This document shows positions 42,235 to 51,742 of a stretch of DNA of 64,000 nt, piece by piece. Numbering within the stretch: position 1 is the first letter of the stretch; every line of letters starts with the position of its first letter. Source of the stretch: an uncultured Campylobacterales bacterium (GTDB lineage Bacteria > Campylobacterota > Campylobacteria > Campylobacterales > Arcobacteraceae); assembly GCA_947503785.1 (NCBI GenBank), contig CANNFB010000002.1, positions 298,294 through 362,293 of the forward strand, in the 5' to 3' direction. The notes beneath the pieces were generated by a model. That model had not been told where the DNA came from and searched no databases. It saw nothing but the letters and a program-made list of their open reading frames with translations. Made by a program: the position numbers and the translations under genes.

Positions 42235-42813
42235 ATGGCTAATATTGGATATAAAAATAATACTCAATTTTATAAAAGAGTTATAAAAAAATATGGAATA
42301 AGCGCAAGAGGTGTTCATTGGAACTGTGAAGAATCACAATATTTAAGATTTGAGATATTGTCAGAATTTATAAAGGATGATATAAAAGATTCTGTAATTG
42401 TAGATGCAGGTTGTGGTTTTGGTGAATATTATAACTATTTATATGATAATGATTTGAAGCCAAAAGAGTATATTGGTATTGATTGTGAAGAAGAGATGAT
42501 AAATCCCGCATTAAAAAGGTTTTTAAATACAAAATTTGTTTTAAAAAATATTCTTGAAGATAAACTTCCAGCTGCTGATTATTATATATGTAGTGGTGCT
42601 ATGAATACTTTAGATAAAAAAGAAGTTTTATTATTTATAAAACGTTCATATAAAGCTTCTAAAAAAGGTTTCATATTTAACTTTTTAAAAGAAGATTTAT
42701 TAAGTAATGTTTCTCTGAATACAGTTCTAACTTTTTGTAAAACTATCTGTTCAAATATAAATATAAAAGACAACTACCTAGAAAATGATATTTCAATTTT
42801 TTTAAAAAAATAA
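42235..42813 (+). CDS. class I SAM-dependent methyltransferase, substrate unknown
   Basis: A 192-aa Rossmann-fold protein. Motif I is IVDAGCGFGEYYNYL (near residues 58-72), motif II is IGIDCEEEMINPA, and a later ICSGAMNTLDKKEVLLFI matches the post-II segment with a SG(A/S)xN-type motif. SARGVHWNCEESQYLRFEIL at the N-terminus is seen in small methyltransferases of this family. The target cannot be deduced. It probably shares a transcript with the deaminase. Confidence 0.78.
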   Translation: MANIGYKNNTQFYKRVIKKYGISARGVHWNCEESQYLRFEILSEFIKDDIKDSVIVDAGCGFGEYYNYLYDNDLKPKEYIGIDCEEEMINPALKRFLNTKFVLKNILEDKLPAADYYICSGAMNTLDKKEVLLFIKRSYKASKKGFIFNFLKEDLLSNVSLNTVLTFCKTICSNINIKDNYLENDISIFLKK

Positions 42814-42874
42814 AATATCATACCTATTTCATATATTAAGTATAAAATTATGCAACTAGTTTAAAGGAGTTTAT

Positions 42875-43624
42875 ATGAAAATAGGTCTATTTATCCCCTG
42901 TTTTATGAATGAGCTATACCCTGATATTTGTAAATCAACTTATAAAATATTAAAACAACAAGGTCTAGATGTAGATTATCCGCTTAATCAAACATGCTGT
43001 GGACAGCCAATGGCCAATTCAGGATGTTCAAAAGATGTTGAATCATTAGCAAAACAATTTGTAAAAACTTTCAAAGAGTACGATTACATTGTCGCACCTA
43101 GTGGTTCTTGTGTATCAATGGTAAAAGAACATTATGCTACTTTTTTCAATAATGATAAAGATTATAATAAAGTAAAAGCATCTATTTATGAGGTATGCGA
43201 GTTCTTACATGATGTTGTAAAACTTGAAAACCTAAACTTTGATAAACCCTTTCCTTATCAAGTAGGACTTCATAATTCATGTCATGGTCATAGAGTTTTA
43301 AAACTAGCAACTGCTAGTGAACTTAATATTCCTTATAACTCTAAATTAAAAAACTTACTTGAAAAAGTACCTGGCGTTGAGCTTGTAAGTTTAAAAAGAG
43401 AAGATGAATGTTGTGGTTTTGGTGGTACATTCTCTGTAGCTGAAGAAGATCTTTCAATTGCTATGGGAAAAGATAGAATCAAAGATCACTTAGATTCAAA
43501 TGCACAAGTAATGACAGGTGCCGATATGTCTTGTTTAATGCATATGGATGGAATTATAAATAGAAATAATCATCCAATTAAAGTAAAACATATTGTTCAA
43601 ATCCTATTAGGAGAAGAGCTATGA
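42875..43624 (+). CDS. lutA: lactate utilization protein LutA/LldE (CCG-domain)
   Basis: A 249-aa subunit of the L-lactate dehydrogenase iron-sulfur complex LutABC (LldEFG), which oxidises L-lactate to pyruvate. It has two cysteine-rich CCG domains: TCCGQPMANSGC near residue 45 and DECCGFGGTFS near residue 180, plus LHNSCHGHRVL. It starts the lactate module with a good ribosome-binding site (AAAGGAG, 42862-42868) and overlaps lutB by 4 nt. Confidence 0.93.
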   Translation: MKIGLFIPCFMNELYPDICKSTYKILKQQGLDVDYPLNQTCCGQPMANSGCSKDVESLAKQFVKTFKEYDYIVAPSGSCVSMVKEHYATFFNNDKDYNKVKASIYEVCEFLHDVVKLENLNFDKPFPYQVGLHNSCHGHRVLKLATASELNIPYNSKLKNLLEKVPGVELVSLKREDECCGFGGTFSVAEEDLSIAMGKDRIKDHLDSNAQVMTGADMSCLMHMDGIINRNNHPIKVKHIVQILLGEEL

Positions 43625-44994
43625 GTACTAAACACCCACAAAATGCAAAAGAGTTCGTAGAAAATGATGAAAGAATGCATTGGCATGATCAAGCATTATG
43701 GTTTGTTAGAGAAAAAAGAGATGTAGCTTCAAAATCTATCCCAGAATGGGAACAGTTAAGAGAATTTGCTAATAGAATTAAATCTCATACAATGGCAAAT
43801 CTTGATACATATCTTTTAGAATTTGAAAAAAATGCAAATAAAAAAGGTATTACGGTTCATTATGCAGCAGATGCAAAAGAACACAATGAAATAGCATATA
43901 AGCTTTTAAAACAAAAAAATGTAAAAAAGTTAGTTAAATCAAAATCTATGCTTACAGAAGAGTGTCATTTAAATCCTTTTTTAGAAGAACGAGGAATAGA
44001 AGTAATTGATACAGATTTAGGAGAAAGAATAGTTCAATTAAGAAATGAATCCCCTTCTCATATCGTACTACCAGCAATTCACCTTAAAAGATCTGATGTT
44101 TCTGATACTTTTCACGAACATTTAGGAACAGAAAAAGGAAATGATGATCCTACATATCTTACACGTGCTGCACGTGCTAGTTTAAGAGAAGATTTCCTAA
44201 CAGCAGAAGCAGGAATGACCGGAGTTAATTTCGCAATTGCAGAAACTGGTGGTGTTGTTGTTTGTACAAATGAAGGAAATGCAGATATGGGAGCATCAGT
44301 ACCAAAGCTTCATATTGCATCAATGGGAATTGAAAAAGTAATTCCAAGATTAAAAGATTTATCAGTATTCACACGATTACTTGCTAGATCTGCAACTGGG
44401 CAACCAATTACATCTTATACTTCACATTTTCATGGTCCAATTGAAGGTGGAGAGATGCATATTATTATTGTTGATAATAAAAGAAGTGAATTTTTAAGTT
44501 CTGAAAAGTACAAAAAAGCATTAAACTGTATTAGATGTGGTGCTTGTATGAATACTTGTCCTGTTTATAGAAGATCTGGTGGACATTCCTATGAATATGT
44601 AATTCCAGGACCAATTGGTTCAATTTTAGGATCAGTTAAAGAACCAGAAAAACATAATACTTTACCATTTGCTTGTACTTTATGTGGTTCATGTACAAAT
44701 GTATGTCCTGTGAAAATTGATTTAGATTCACAACTTTATGCAAGAAGACAAGACTTAAGTGAAATGAATCTAATTGATTCAAAAAAGAAAATGGCGATGA
44801 AAGTAACTGCATGGCTTATGACTAAACCAAAACTATTTGATTTTGCAGGAAAGATGGCCAGAAAAATTGTGCCAAAACTTCCAAATTCAATTGTTTACAA
44901 TAAAGCAAATGTATGGGGAAAACAAAGAGATATGCCAAAAATGGCAGAAAAAAGTTTTAAAGAAATGTTTGAGCAAGGAGATTTAGATGACTAG
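43621..44994 (+). CDS. lutB: lactate utilization iron-sulfur protein LutB/LldF
   Basis: A 457-aa central subunit of the LutABC complex. The N-terminal LutC/LUD-like domain contains EECHLNPFLEERGIEVIDTD, GERIVQLRNESPSHIVLPA and FAIAETGGVVVCTNEGNADM. The C-terminal ferredoxin part has two 4Fe-4S motifs: CIRCGACMNTCPVY and CTLCGSCTNVCPVK. It passes electrons from lactate toward the quinone pool. It overlaps lutC by 8 nt. Confidence 0.94.
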   Translation: MSTKHPQNAKEFVENDERMHWHDQALWFVREKRDVASKSIPEWEQLREFANRIKSHTMANLDTYLLEFEKNANKKGITVHYAADAKEHNEIAYKLLKQKNVKKLVKSKSMLTEECHLNPFLEERGIEVIDTDLGERIVQLRNESPSHIVLPAIHLKRSDVSDTFHEHLGTEKGNDDPTYLTRAARASLREDFLTAEAGMTGVNFAIAETGGVVVCTNEGNADMGASVPKLHIASMGIEKVIPRLKDLSVFTRLLARSATGQPITSYTSHFHGPIEGGEMHIIIVDNKRSEFLSSEKYKKALNCIRCGACMNTCPVYRRSGGHSYEYVIPGPIGSILGSVKEPEKHNTLPFACTLCGSCTNVCPVKIDLDSQLYARRQDLSEMNLIDSKKKMAMKVTAWLMTKPKLFDFAGKMARKIVPKLPNSIVYNKANVWGKQRDMPKMAEKSFKEMFEQGDLDD

Positions 44995-45574
44995 TAAAGA
45001 AAAAATATTAGAAAACATCAAAAAGAATAATGCTGTTGTAGATGTGGAACTTCCTTCTTATGAGAACTTTGGAATAACTTTTGAAGACAAGTTTGAGAAG
45101 TTTTCTACAATGATTCAAAGTGTTGGAGGAAAAGCTTTAATAATTGATAAAAAAGATCTAGATGCAACCGTTCAGGAATTATATAAAGACGAAAAAGTAA
45201 TAGCTTCTAATGTAGAAGGCTTTACTTTAGGAAATTTAGATTCGAATAAAGAAGAAGATCCCCATAATTTAAAAGATATAGATTTAGCTGTAGTAAAAGG
45301 AAATTTTGCAGTTGCAGAAAATGGTGCTATTTGGATGAAAGATGAAGATAATAGACATAGATCTTTATATTTTATTGCACAAAATATAGTAATTGTAATT
45401 GATGAAAAAGAGATTGTTTCAAATATGCATGAAGCATATGAAAAAATAAATTTTGAAAATGGTACTTATGGAGTATTTATTTCAGGACCTTCAAAAACTG
45501 CAGATATTGAACAGTCATTAGTAATTGGAGCTCATGGACCAAAATCAGGTTATGTAATTTTTACTAAATCTTGA
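44987..45574 (+). CDS. lutC: lactate utilization protein LutC/LldG
   Basis: A 195-aa LUD-domain protein, the third subunit of the L-lactate oxidation complex. It shows DLAVVKGNFAVAENGAIWM and the C-terminal SGPSKTADIEQSLVIGAHGPKSG motif (read in two parts: SGPSKTADIEQ, then GAHGP). A promoter-like TATAAT lies at its very end and probably serves the next gene, a sensor kinase. Confidence 0.92.
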   Translation: MTSKEKILENIKKNNAVVDVELPSYENFGITFEDKFEKFSTMIQSVGGKALIIDKKDLDATVQELYKDEKVIASNVEGFTLGNLDSNKEEDPHNLKDIDLAVVKGNFAVAENGAIWMKDEDNRHRSLYFIAQNIVIVIDEKEIVSNMHEAYEKINFENGTYGVFISGPSKTADIEQSLVIGAHGPKSGYVIFTKS

Positions 45575-45580
45575 TATAAT
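45575..45580 (+). promoter_or_regulatory. -10 box (TGATATAAT) overlapping the lutC stop, for the sensor kinase
   Basis: TTGATATAATAGC spans the lutC stop codon, with TATAAT at 45575-45580, an extended TG at -14, and 19 nt to the kinase ATG. AGAGGA precedes that ATG. The kinase/regulator pair may therefore be expressed independently of lutABC. Confidence 0.5.
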
Positions 45581-45599
45581 AGCTAAATAGAGGATTTAA

Positions 45600-47792
45600 A
45601 TGAAAAAAATAATATTATTTAGCTTACTTTTCCTTACTTTTCTTTTTGCTGCTAAGCCAAAAGAAGTGTTATTACTTCATTCATATCATAAAGGATATAT
45701 TTGGAGTGATGACATCTCCAAAACTATTGAAAAAAACTTTAAAGAATTAGAAAATATCGAACTAACAACTGTATATATGGATACTAAAAGAGTTGCAGAC
45801 CCTATATATTTAGATCAACTAGCAAAACTGTATAAACAACAGTTTCAAAAAAGAAATTTTGAACTAGTAATTGCTAGTGATAATAACGCTTTTGAATTTG
45901 TAATTAACTACCATACCTATTTATTTGAAAACCTACCAGTTCTTTTTTGTGGAATAAATAATTTTGATAAAGCTTTTTTAGAACAAAATTATATGAAAAA
46001 ATATATGACAGGTGTTGTAGAACAGGTTGATTTAGAAAAGAACTTCGAATTAATAAAAGATTTACACCCAAATTTAAAAAAACTATTAATTATAAATGAC
46101 ACTTCAAAGACTGGATATGCTGTAAGAAGAGACTTAAGACCTATCATTGAAAAATATAAAAAAGAGTTTGAAATAGAGTATATAGATAATTTGAAAATTG
46201 ATGAAATTACAAAGAAAGTATCAAAACTAAAAGACGATACTGCTGTATTATTTGTACTTTTATTTAAAGATACAACAGGGAAATATTTTACATATAAACA
46301 AGGTTTTAAACAAATAAGAAAAGCTAGCAATGTTCCTATTTATGGACTTTGGGACTTTTACTTAAATTATGGGATTGTTGGAGGATTGTTAACTTCAGCA
46401 ATTGGACAAGGTGAAGCTGTATCAAAAATGGCTATTGAGGTTTTAGAAGGTAAAAAAATATCAGAAATACCAATCTTAGAGAAATCTCCTAATGAATATA
46501 TGTTTGACTACAATGAGTTAGAAAGATTTAAGATAGATGTTACAAAATATTTAGATGATTATATTATTATAAATGAACCAAGTGCTCAATACAAAGAAGC
46601 TACAAAATTTCTTATTTTAGCAATACTTATTATTATGGTTTTGAGTATTATAGTAATTACTTTAAGAGCAAATATTCAAAGAAGATTAAAAGTTGAATTA
46701 GCCTTATCTAATAGATTAGAGTTTGATAAAGTACTACTTGATACTATTCCTAATCCTATTTATTACAAAAATATTGACGGGAAATTTTTAGGTTGTAACT
46801 TAGCTTTTGCAAACTTAGTAAATGAAGAAAGAAAGAATGTTATAGGTAAAACAGCATTTGATTTTTTCACAAACGAAGTTGCATCAAAAAATACAATTAT
46901 TGATAAAGAGTTATTAAAGACTTTTTCAACATCAACATCTGAATTTACTTTTTATACACCATCAAATCAAATGAAACATATTATTTTAAATAAAGCAGTT
47001 TATAAAAACATTGATTCAACTGTTGGCGGTATTGTATGTATTATGGATGATATTACAGAACGTGTTCAACAAAAACAGTTCTTAATACAACAAAGTAAGC
47101 TAGCTGAAATGGGTGATATGATTGCTGCCATTGCACATCAATGGAATGAGCCATTAGTAGAGTTATCAGCACTTGTTCAAGATATACAAACTTCTTATTT
47201 GTTAAATGAATTGCAAGATATGGAAGTTAATGATTTTGTAAAAGATTCAATGGTTCAAATTAAATATATGTCTAGAACTTTAAATGATTTTAGAAACTTT
47301 TTAAAACCATCTACTAAGAAAAAACTATTTTCTATCTCAAAATCATTAAATGAAATTAATGAAATTATTGGAAAACAAGTATTTTACTCTAATATAAAAA
47401 TGATTTTTGACTATAAAAACAAAAATGAAGAACTTCTTATTTATGGTTATGAAAATGAATTTAAACAAGTACTATTAAATTTAATTAATAATGCAAAAAA
47501 TAAAATTATTGAAAAACAATTGGATGATAATAAAAAAGGAAATATAAATATTACAATCCAAAGATGTTTAAACTTTAATACAATTGAAATAAGTGATGAT
47601 GCTGGAAAGATTGATGAACAAATTATACATTCCATTTTTCAACCATATTTTACAACTAAAACTAATGGTACAGGATTAGGTCTTTATATGGCAAAAGTGA
47701 TTATTGAAGATAAAATGAGAGGAACTATTACGGTTCGCAATGATGATGAAAAGGTAATATTTTCAATAAAATTACCTCATAAAAAGGTTTAA
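45600..47792 (+). CDS. sensor histidine kinase with periplasmic ABC-substrate-binding-like domain
   Basis: A 730-aa sensor kinase. The signal peptide/first helix is at 1-17 (ILFSLLFLTFLFAA). A periplasmic domain (about 20-335) resembles ABC-type substrate-binding proteins (VLLLHSYHKGYIWSDD; FELVIASDNNAFEFV; YGLWDFYLNYGIVGG). A transmembrane helix is at about 337-356, a PAS domain at about 372-490 (DTIPNPIYYKNIDGKFLG), and a HisKA box with H513 in IAAIAHQWNEPLVEL. The HATPase end has LLNLINNAKN and TGLGLYMAKVII. Its place between lutABC and the TRAP genes suggests it senses lactate or a related carboxylate; the ligand is inferred. Confidence 0.9.
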   Translation: MKKIILFSLLFLTFLFAAKPKEVLLLHSYHKGYIWSDDISKTIEKNFKELENIELTTVYMDTKRVADPIYLDQLAKLYKQQFQKRNFELVIASDNNAFEFVINYHTYLFENLPVLFCGINNFDKAFLEQNYMKKYMTGVVEQVDLEKNFELIKDLHPNLKKLLIINDTSKTGYAVRRDLRPIIEKYKKEFEIEYIDNLKIDEITKKVSKLKDDTAVLFVLLFKDTTGKYFTYKQGFKQIRKASNVPIYGLWDFYLNYGIVGGLLTSAIGQGEAVSKMAIEVLEGKKISEIPILEKSPNEYMFDYNELERFKIDVTKYLDDYIIINEPSAQYKEATKFLILAILIIMVLSIIVITLRANIQRRLKVELALSNRLEFDKVLLDTIPNPIYYKNIDGKFLGCNLAFANLVNEERKNVIGKTAFDFFTNEVASKNTIIDKELLKTFSTSTSEFTFYTPSNQMKHIILNKAVYKNIDSTVGGIVCIMDDITERVQQKQFLIQQSKLAEMGDMIAAIAHQWNEPLVELSALVQDIQTSYLLNELQDMEVNDFVKDSMVQIKYMSRTLNDFRNFLKPSTKKKLFSISKSLNEINEIIGKQVFYSNIKMIFDYKNKNEELLIYGYENEFKQVLLNLINNAKNKIIEKQLDDNKKGNINITIQRCLNFNTIEISDDAGKIDEQIIHSIFQPYFTTKTNGTGLGLYMAKVIIEDKMRGTITVRNDDEKVIFSIKLPHKKV

Positions 47793-47793
47793 A

Positions 47794-48438
47794 ATGAATA
47801 TTTTACTTTTAGAAGATAATAAAAAACTAAATAGCACTATTACAAAAAGATTAAAATTAAAAGGCTATAAAGTAGAGTCATGTATTGATGGAGCAGATGC
47901 TATTGAAAAAATTGCTGATGGTTTTTCTTGTTTTGTTTTAGATATAAATGTTCCAAATATTGATGGAATAAAAGTATTAAAAAAAATTAGAGAGTATTAT
48001 GATGAAATACCTGTAATTATAATATCAGCGAGTGTTGAACTTGATGATATTAAACAATCCTATGATTTTGGATGTAATGATTATTTAAAAAAACCATTTT
48101 TTATTGATGAATTAGAAATAAAAATAGAAAAGCTATGTAAAATCCAAGATGATTTAATCAACTTTGATACAGACTCCTACTTCGATTATAAATCTTCTTT
48201 ACTTATAATAAATAAAATAGAACAAAGACTTACAAAAAAAGAAAGACTTTTAATGAATCTTTTTTTAACTAAAAAAAATCAAGTTTTATCATATGAATCC
48301 ATAGAAAATTATGTATGGGAAGGCAGTTTTGCTTCTTTAGAATCAATAAGAAGTTTAATACGACGCTTAAGAAAGGTACTTGTACACGATTATATTCAAA
48401 CCGTAGTAGATACTGGGTATATATTCAAAACAAGCTAA
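47794..48438 (+). CDS. OmpR-family response regulator of the lactate module
   Basis: A 214-aa response regulator paired with the preceding kinase (1-nt gap). The receiver domain has E7-D8, phospho-acceptor D50 in FVLDINVPNIDG and K in NDYLKKPFF. The C-terminal winged helix ends ESIRSLIRRLRKVLVHDYIQTVVDTGYIF. It probably controls dctPQM and perhaps lutABC or dld; an inverted repeat at 48448-48470 in front of dctP is a candidate site. Confidence 0.9.
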   Translation: MNILLLEDNKKLNSTITKRLKLKGYKVESCIDGADAIEKIADGFSCFVLDINVPNIDGIKVLKKIREYYDEIPVIIISASVELDDIKQSYDFGCNDYLKKPFFIDELEIKIEKLCKIQDDLINFDTDSYFDYKSSLLIINKIEQRLTKKERLLMNLFLTKKNQVLSYESIENYVWEGSFASLESIRSLIRRLRKVLVHDYIQTVVDTGYIFKTS

Positions 48439-48447
48439 ACTTTAACT

Positions 48448-48470
48448 AATATGACATAAAATATCATATT
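48448..48470. promoter_or_regulatory. inverted repeat upstream of dctP (possible operator)
   Basis: AATATGA (48448-48454) and TCATATT (48464-48470) are exact reverse complements with a 9-nt spacer, in the 81-bp gap before dctP. A GATAAT box at 48496-48501 could be the dctP -10. Binding by the neighbouring regulator is only a guess. Confidence 0.4.
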
Positions 48471-48519
48471 ATTATCATTTTTAGTTGTTAGAATTGATAA
48501 TAACAAATCTAAGGAGAAA

Positions 48520-49593
48520 ATGATGATGTTAAAAACAACGACTAAATTACTTATGGTTTCTGCACTTGTTGCAGGATTAAGTACAGCTGCAATGGCTAAA
48601 GACAAAGTTTATAAATGGAAATTAGCTACAACTTGGGGTTCAACTCTAAGTCCATTCTTTGATGCGCCTTCAAATATGTCAAAAATGGTTGAAGAAATGT
48701 CTAATGGTAGACTTCTTATTAGAGTAGATGCTTCTAATAAACATAAAGCTGCACTTGGTATTTTAGATATGGTTAAAGGTGGTCAGTACGATATGGGTCA
48801 CTCAGCTTCATATTACTGGAAAGGTAAAGATATTAATACTTTACCATTTACAACAATGCCATTTGGTATGACTACACCTGAGCAATATGCATGGTTCTAT
48901 CACGGTGGTGGTATGGAACTAATGAAAGAAGCTTACAAAAAACATAAAGTATTATCATTCCCTGGTGGAAACACTGGAAACCAAATGGGTGGATGGTTCA
49001 GAAAAGAAATTAAAACTGTTGAAGATTTAAAAGGTCTTAAAATGAGAATTCCTGGATTTGCTGGTGAAGTTATGGCAAAATTAGGTCTTACAGTTACAAA
49101 TATTGCTTCGGGTGAATTATATACATCACTTGAACGAGGTACTATTGATGCTCTTGAATGGGTTGGCCCTGGAATGGATATTAAAATGGGATTCAACAAA
49201 ATTGCACCTTATTATTATACAGGATGGCACGAACCAGCAACTGAGTTACAATACTTAGTAAACGAAAGAAAATATAAAAAATTACCAAAAGATTTACAAT
49301 CGATTTTAGTTACAGCTATGAAATTATCAGCTTATGATATGTATATTCAAAATTATCATATGAGTTCTGAAGCATGGTCAAAAATTGAAACTGATTATCC
49401 AAATATTCAAATCAAAACTTTCCCTAAAGAAGTTATGGACGCTATGAGAAAAGCAAATGCTGATTTATTAGTAGAAAAATCAAAAGGGCAACCTTTACTT
49501 AAAAAAGTGTTAGATTCACAAGCTGCTTACCAAAAGAAAGCTAGAGAGTGGACTAAAATGTCTGATTACTTATACTTAAAAGACAACTTATAA
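48520..49593 (+). CDS. dctP: TRAP transporter substrate-binding protein DctP, lactate module
   Basis: A 357-aa periplasmic receptor with signal peptide ending AGLSTAAMA. Three ATG codons in a row start the frame; AAGGAG at 48511-48516 best fits the second or third (48523/48526). The family Arg that binds the substrate carboxylate is in LKMRIPGFAGEVMAKLG, and ERGTIDALEWVGPGMD is the dimer/ligand segment. It is a close paralogue of the orphan DctP at 31236-32303. With the neighbouring DctQ and DctM and flanking lactate oxidation genes, lactate is the likely substrate. A stem-loop follows the gene. Confidence 0.93.
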   Translation: MMMLKTTTKLLMVSALVAGLSTAAMAKDKVYKWKLATTWGSTLSPFFDAPSNMSKMVEEMSNGRLLIRVDASNKHKAALGILDMVKGGQYDMGHSASYYWKGKDINTLPFTTMPFGMTTPEQYAWFYHGGGMELMKEAYKKHKVLSFPGGNTGNQMGGWFRKEIKTVEDLKGLKMRIPGFAGEVMAKLGLTVTNIASGELYTSLERGTIDALEWVGPGMDIKMGFNKIAPYYYTGWHEPATELQYLVNERKYKKLPKDLQSILVTAMKLSAYDMYIQNYHMSSEAWSKIETDYPNIQIKTFPKEVMDAMRKANADLLVEKSKGQPLLKKVLDSQAAYQKKAREWTKMSDYLYLKDNL

Positions 49594-49599
49594 AATATT

Positions 49600-49626
49600 A
49601 TTCTAACTCTTTTAAAGAGTTAGAAT
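49600..49626 (+). terminator. strong stem-loop between dctP and dctQ
   Basis: ATTCTAACTCTTT (49600-49612) and AAAGAGTTAGAAT (49614-49626) form a long perfect inverted repeat 7 nt after the dctP stop. No T-run follows. It probably acts as a partial terminator or 3'-end stabiliser that keeps dctP expression above that of the membrane subunits. Confidence 0.65.
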
Positions 49627-49729
49627 ATCCTACTATATAAACAAAAGAATAAGTGTAATAAATATATAATTAAATATACACTTAAAGTTATATTTATTTG
49701 ACTTATTAACAATTTCAAAAGGATTTACG

Positions 49730-50323
49730 ATGTTAAAACTAGAAAAAGTTTTTGACAAATTTGCAGATATCATAGGCTATATTACAGCTATAGCGATGGT
49801 ACTAATGATTATGAATGTATTTTATGACGTTGTTATGAGATACTTTTTTAGATCAGGAAGTATTGCTATGCAAGAAATGGAATGGCATCTATTTTCTGTA
49901 ATTATTCTTTTAGGTATTTCATATACATTAAAAGAAGATGGTCATGTTAGAGTGGATTTAATTTATGATACTTTAAATGACAAAAAGAAAGCCATAATTA
50001 ATATGCTAGGGGTAATATTCTTTATATTACCTATTTCTTTACTAATTGGAACAGGTTCAATTGATTATGTTATTGAAGCATATCAATCAGGTGAACAAAG
50101 TGGTGATCCAGGTGGGTTAACAAATAGATGGTTAGTTAAATCACTTATTCCTATTTCATTTTTCTTACTTATTATTACATCAATTGGATTTTTTATAAGA
50201 AACTTAAATGTATTCAGAGGTTTACATCCAGTAGCCCCTCATATGGTAAATGGTGAAATTGAAATCATTGTAAAAGATGTTCATAAATCAGATGATAAGA
50301 TACATCATAGAGGAGAAAAATAA
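49730..50323 (+). CDS. dctQ: TRAP transporter small permease DctQ
   Basis: A 197-aa four-helix membrane subunit. VFYDVVMRYFFRSGSIAMQEMEWHLFSV is read in two parts as the DctQ signature (VVMRYFFRSG; AMQEMEWHLF), followed by ISYTLKEDGHVRVDLIYD. A charged C-terminal tail follows the last helix. It bridges to DctM, whose ATG overlaps its stop by one base. It starts 136 bp after dctP with AAAGGA upstream. Confidence 0.92.
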   Translation: MLKLEKVFDKFADIIGYITAIAMVLMIMNVFYDVVMRYFFRSGSIAMQEMEWHLFSVIILLGISYTLKEDGHVRVDLIYDTLNDKKKAIINMLGVIFFILPISLLIGTGSIDYVIEAYQSGEQSGDPGGLTNRWLVKSLIPISFFLLIITSIGFFIRNLNVFRGLHPVAPHMVNGEIEIIVKDVHKSDDKIHHRGEK

Positions 50324-51690
50324 TGGTTGGTATTATAATGTTCTTTGCAGCATTAATCATGCTGCTATTTGGTTTTCCCGTAGCATTTACTTTTGCAGCA
50401 GTTTCTGTGCTGTTTGGTATTATTGCTGGTATTATTGAAATTGGGTTTGATGATGGTATTGATGTTGCTTTAATAGATGGGTTTGAAGAAGGTCTATTAA
50501 TGTTTGACTTTATGCCATTTAGAATTATGTCAATCATGCAAAATACAATTTTAATGGCCGTTCCTATGTTTATTTTCATGGGTATTGTTTTACAAAAAAC
50601 TGGACTTGCTGAAAGACTTTTAGAATCCATGGGATTCTTATTTGGAGAAATTAGGGGTGGAGTAGCAATTTCAACTGTATTAGTTGGTGCATTACTTGCA
50701 GCTTCAACTGGTGTTGTTGGTGCTTCTGTTGTTGCAATGGGTGTTATTTCACTTCCTGTTATGATGAAGTATAAATATGATACGCCACTTGCCTGTGGTA
50801 CGATTTGTGCTTCTGGAACATTAGGACAGATTATTCCTCCTTCAATTGTTTTAATTATCTTAGGAGATGTATTTCAAGTTCCTGTTGGAGATTTATTTAA
50901 AGCTGCAATTGGACCAGGTCTTGCACTTGTTGGTGCCTATATTTTATATATAGTTACCGTATCATTTTTTAATAAAGATATGGCTCCATCAATTCCATCT
51001 GATCCTTCACGTGGTTCAAAAGGTAAACAAGTTGTTCGAGCCTTAATTGATATTATTCCTTCATTAACACTAATTTTATTAGTTCTTGGTTCTATTTTTG
51101 CAGGTGTTGCAACACCTACTGAATCATCAGCTGTTGGATGTTTAGGAGCAGTGGGATTAGCACTTGTTTATAAAACATTCTCAATTGGAATGATTAAAGA
51201 AGCATCTTTAGAATCAGTTAAAATTACATCTATGGTATTTGGTATCTTAATTGGTGCAACAGCATTTTCAATGGTATTTACATATACTGGTGGAGATGAA
51301 ATAGTTGAACACTTTATGATGAGTTTACCTGGTGATGAGAAATGGGGATTCATTATCTTTACAATGTTAGCAATTCTTGTATTAGGATTCTTTATTGACT
51401 TTGTTGAGATTTCATATATTATTGTTCCAATTTTAGTTCCAATTGCAATGAACTTAGATATCAATCCAGTTTGGTTTGCTATTTTAATTGCTATGAACTT
51501 ACAAACATCGTTCTTAACACCGCCATTTGGATTCTCCTTATTCTACTTAAAAGGAGTTGTTCCATCAACTGTTAGAACAATACAGATTTATAAAGGTGTA
51601 TTACCATTTATTGCAATTCAGATTGTAGTATTAATGCTAATTGCATTCTACCCAGAGTTCTTCGGAATTAATCCAAGCACTGCTGGATAG
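50323..51690 (+). CDS. dctM: TRAP transporter large permease DctM
   Basis: A 455-aa, about 12-helix membrane subunit that carries out Na+-coupled transport. It shows LLFGFPVAFTFAAVS, VPMFIFMGIVLQKTGLAERL, ALLAASTGVVGASVVAMG, ASGTLGQIIPPSIVLI and LQTSFLTPPFGFSLFYLKGV. Completes the DctPQM transporter. A hairpin (51698-51721) follows the stop codon. Confidence 0.95.
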   Translation: MVGIIMFFAALIMLLFGFPVAFTFAAVSVLFGIIAGIIEIGFDDGIDVALIDGFEEGLLMFDFMPFRIMSIMQNTILMAVPMFIFMGIVLQKTGLAERLLESMGFLFGEIRGGVAISTVLVGALLAASTGVVGASVVAMGVISLPVMMKYKYDTPLACGTICASGTLGQIIPPSIVLIILGDVFQVPVGDLFKAAIGPGLALVGAYILYIVTVSFFNKDMAPSIPSDPSRGSKGKQVVRALIDIIPSLTLILLVLGSIFAGVATPTESSAVGCLGAVGLALVYKTFSIGMIKEASLESVKITSMVFGILIGATAFSMVFTYTGGDEIVEHFMMSLPGDEKWGFIIFTMLAILVLGFFIDFVEISYIIVPILVPIAMNLDINPVWFAILIAMNLQTSFLTPPFGFSLFYLKGVVPSTVRTIQIYKGVLPFIAIQIVVLMLIAFYPEFFGINPSTAG

Positions 51691-51697
51691 TATTTAA

Positions 51698-51721
51698 AAG
51701 TAAAAGGTTTTCCTTTTACTT
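51698..51721 (+). terminator. stem-loop after dctM
   Basis: AAGTAAAAGG (51698-51707) pairs perfectly with CCTTTTACTT (51712-51721) around TTTT. The following bases are AAAATTATA, not a T-run, so termination is uncertain. A 38-aa reading frame starts 21 nt later. Confidence 0.5.
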
Positions 51722-51742
51722 AAAATTATAGGAGATAGACCT

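Noticed and set aside
44150..44185. CACGTG repeats in lutB as further parS-like sites
   Set aside because: They match only the central six bases and lack the flanking palindrome.
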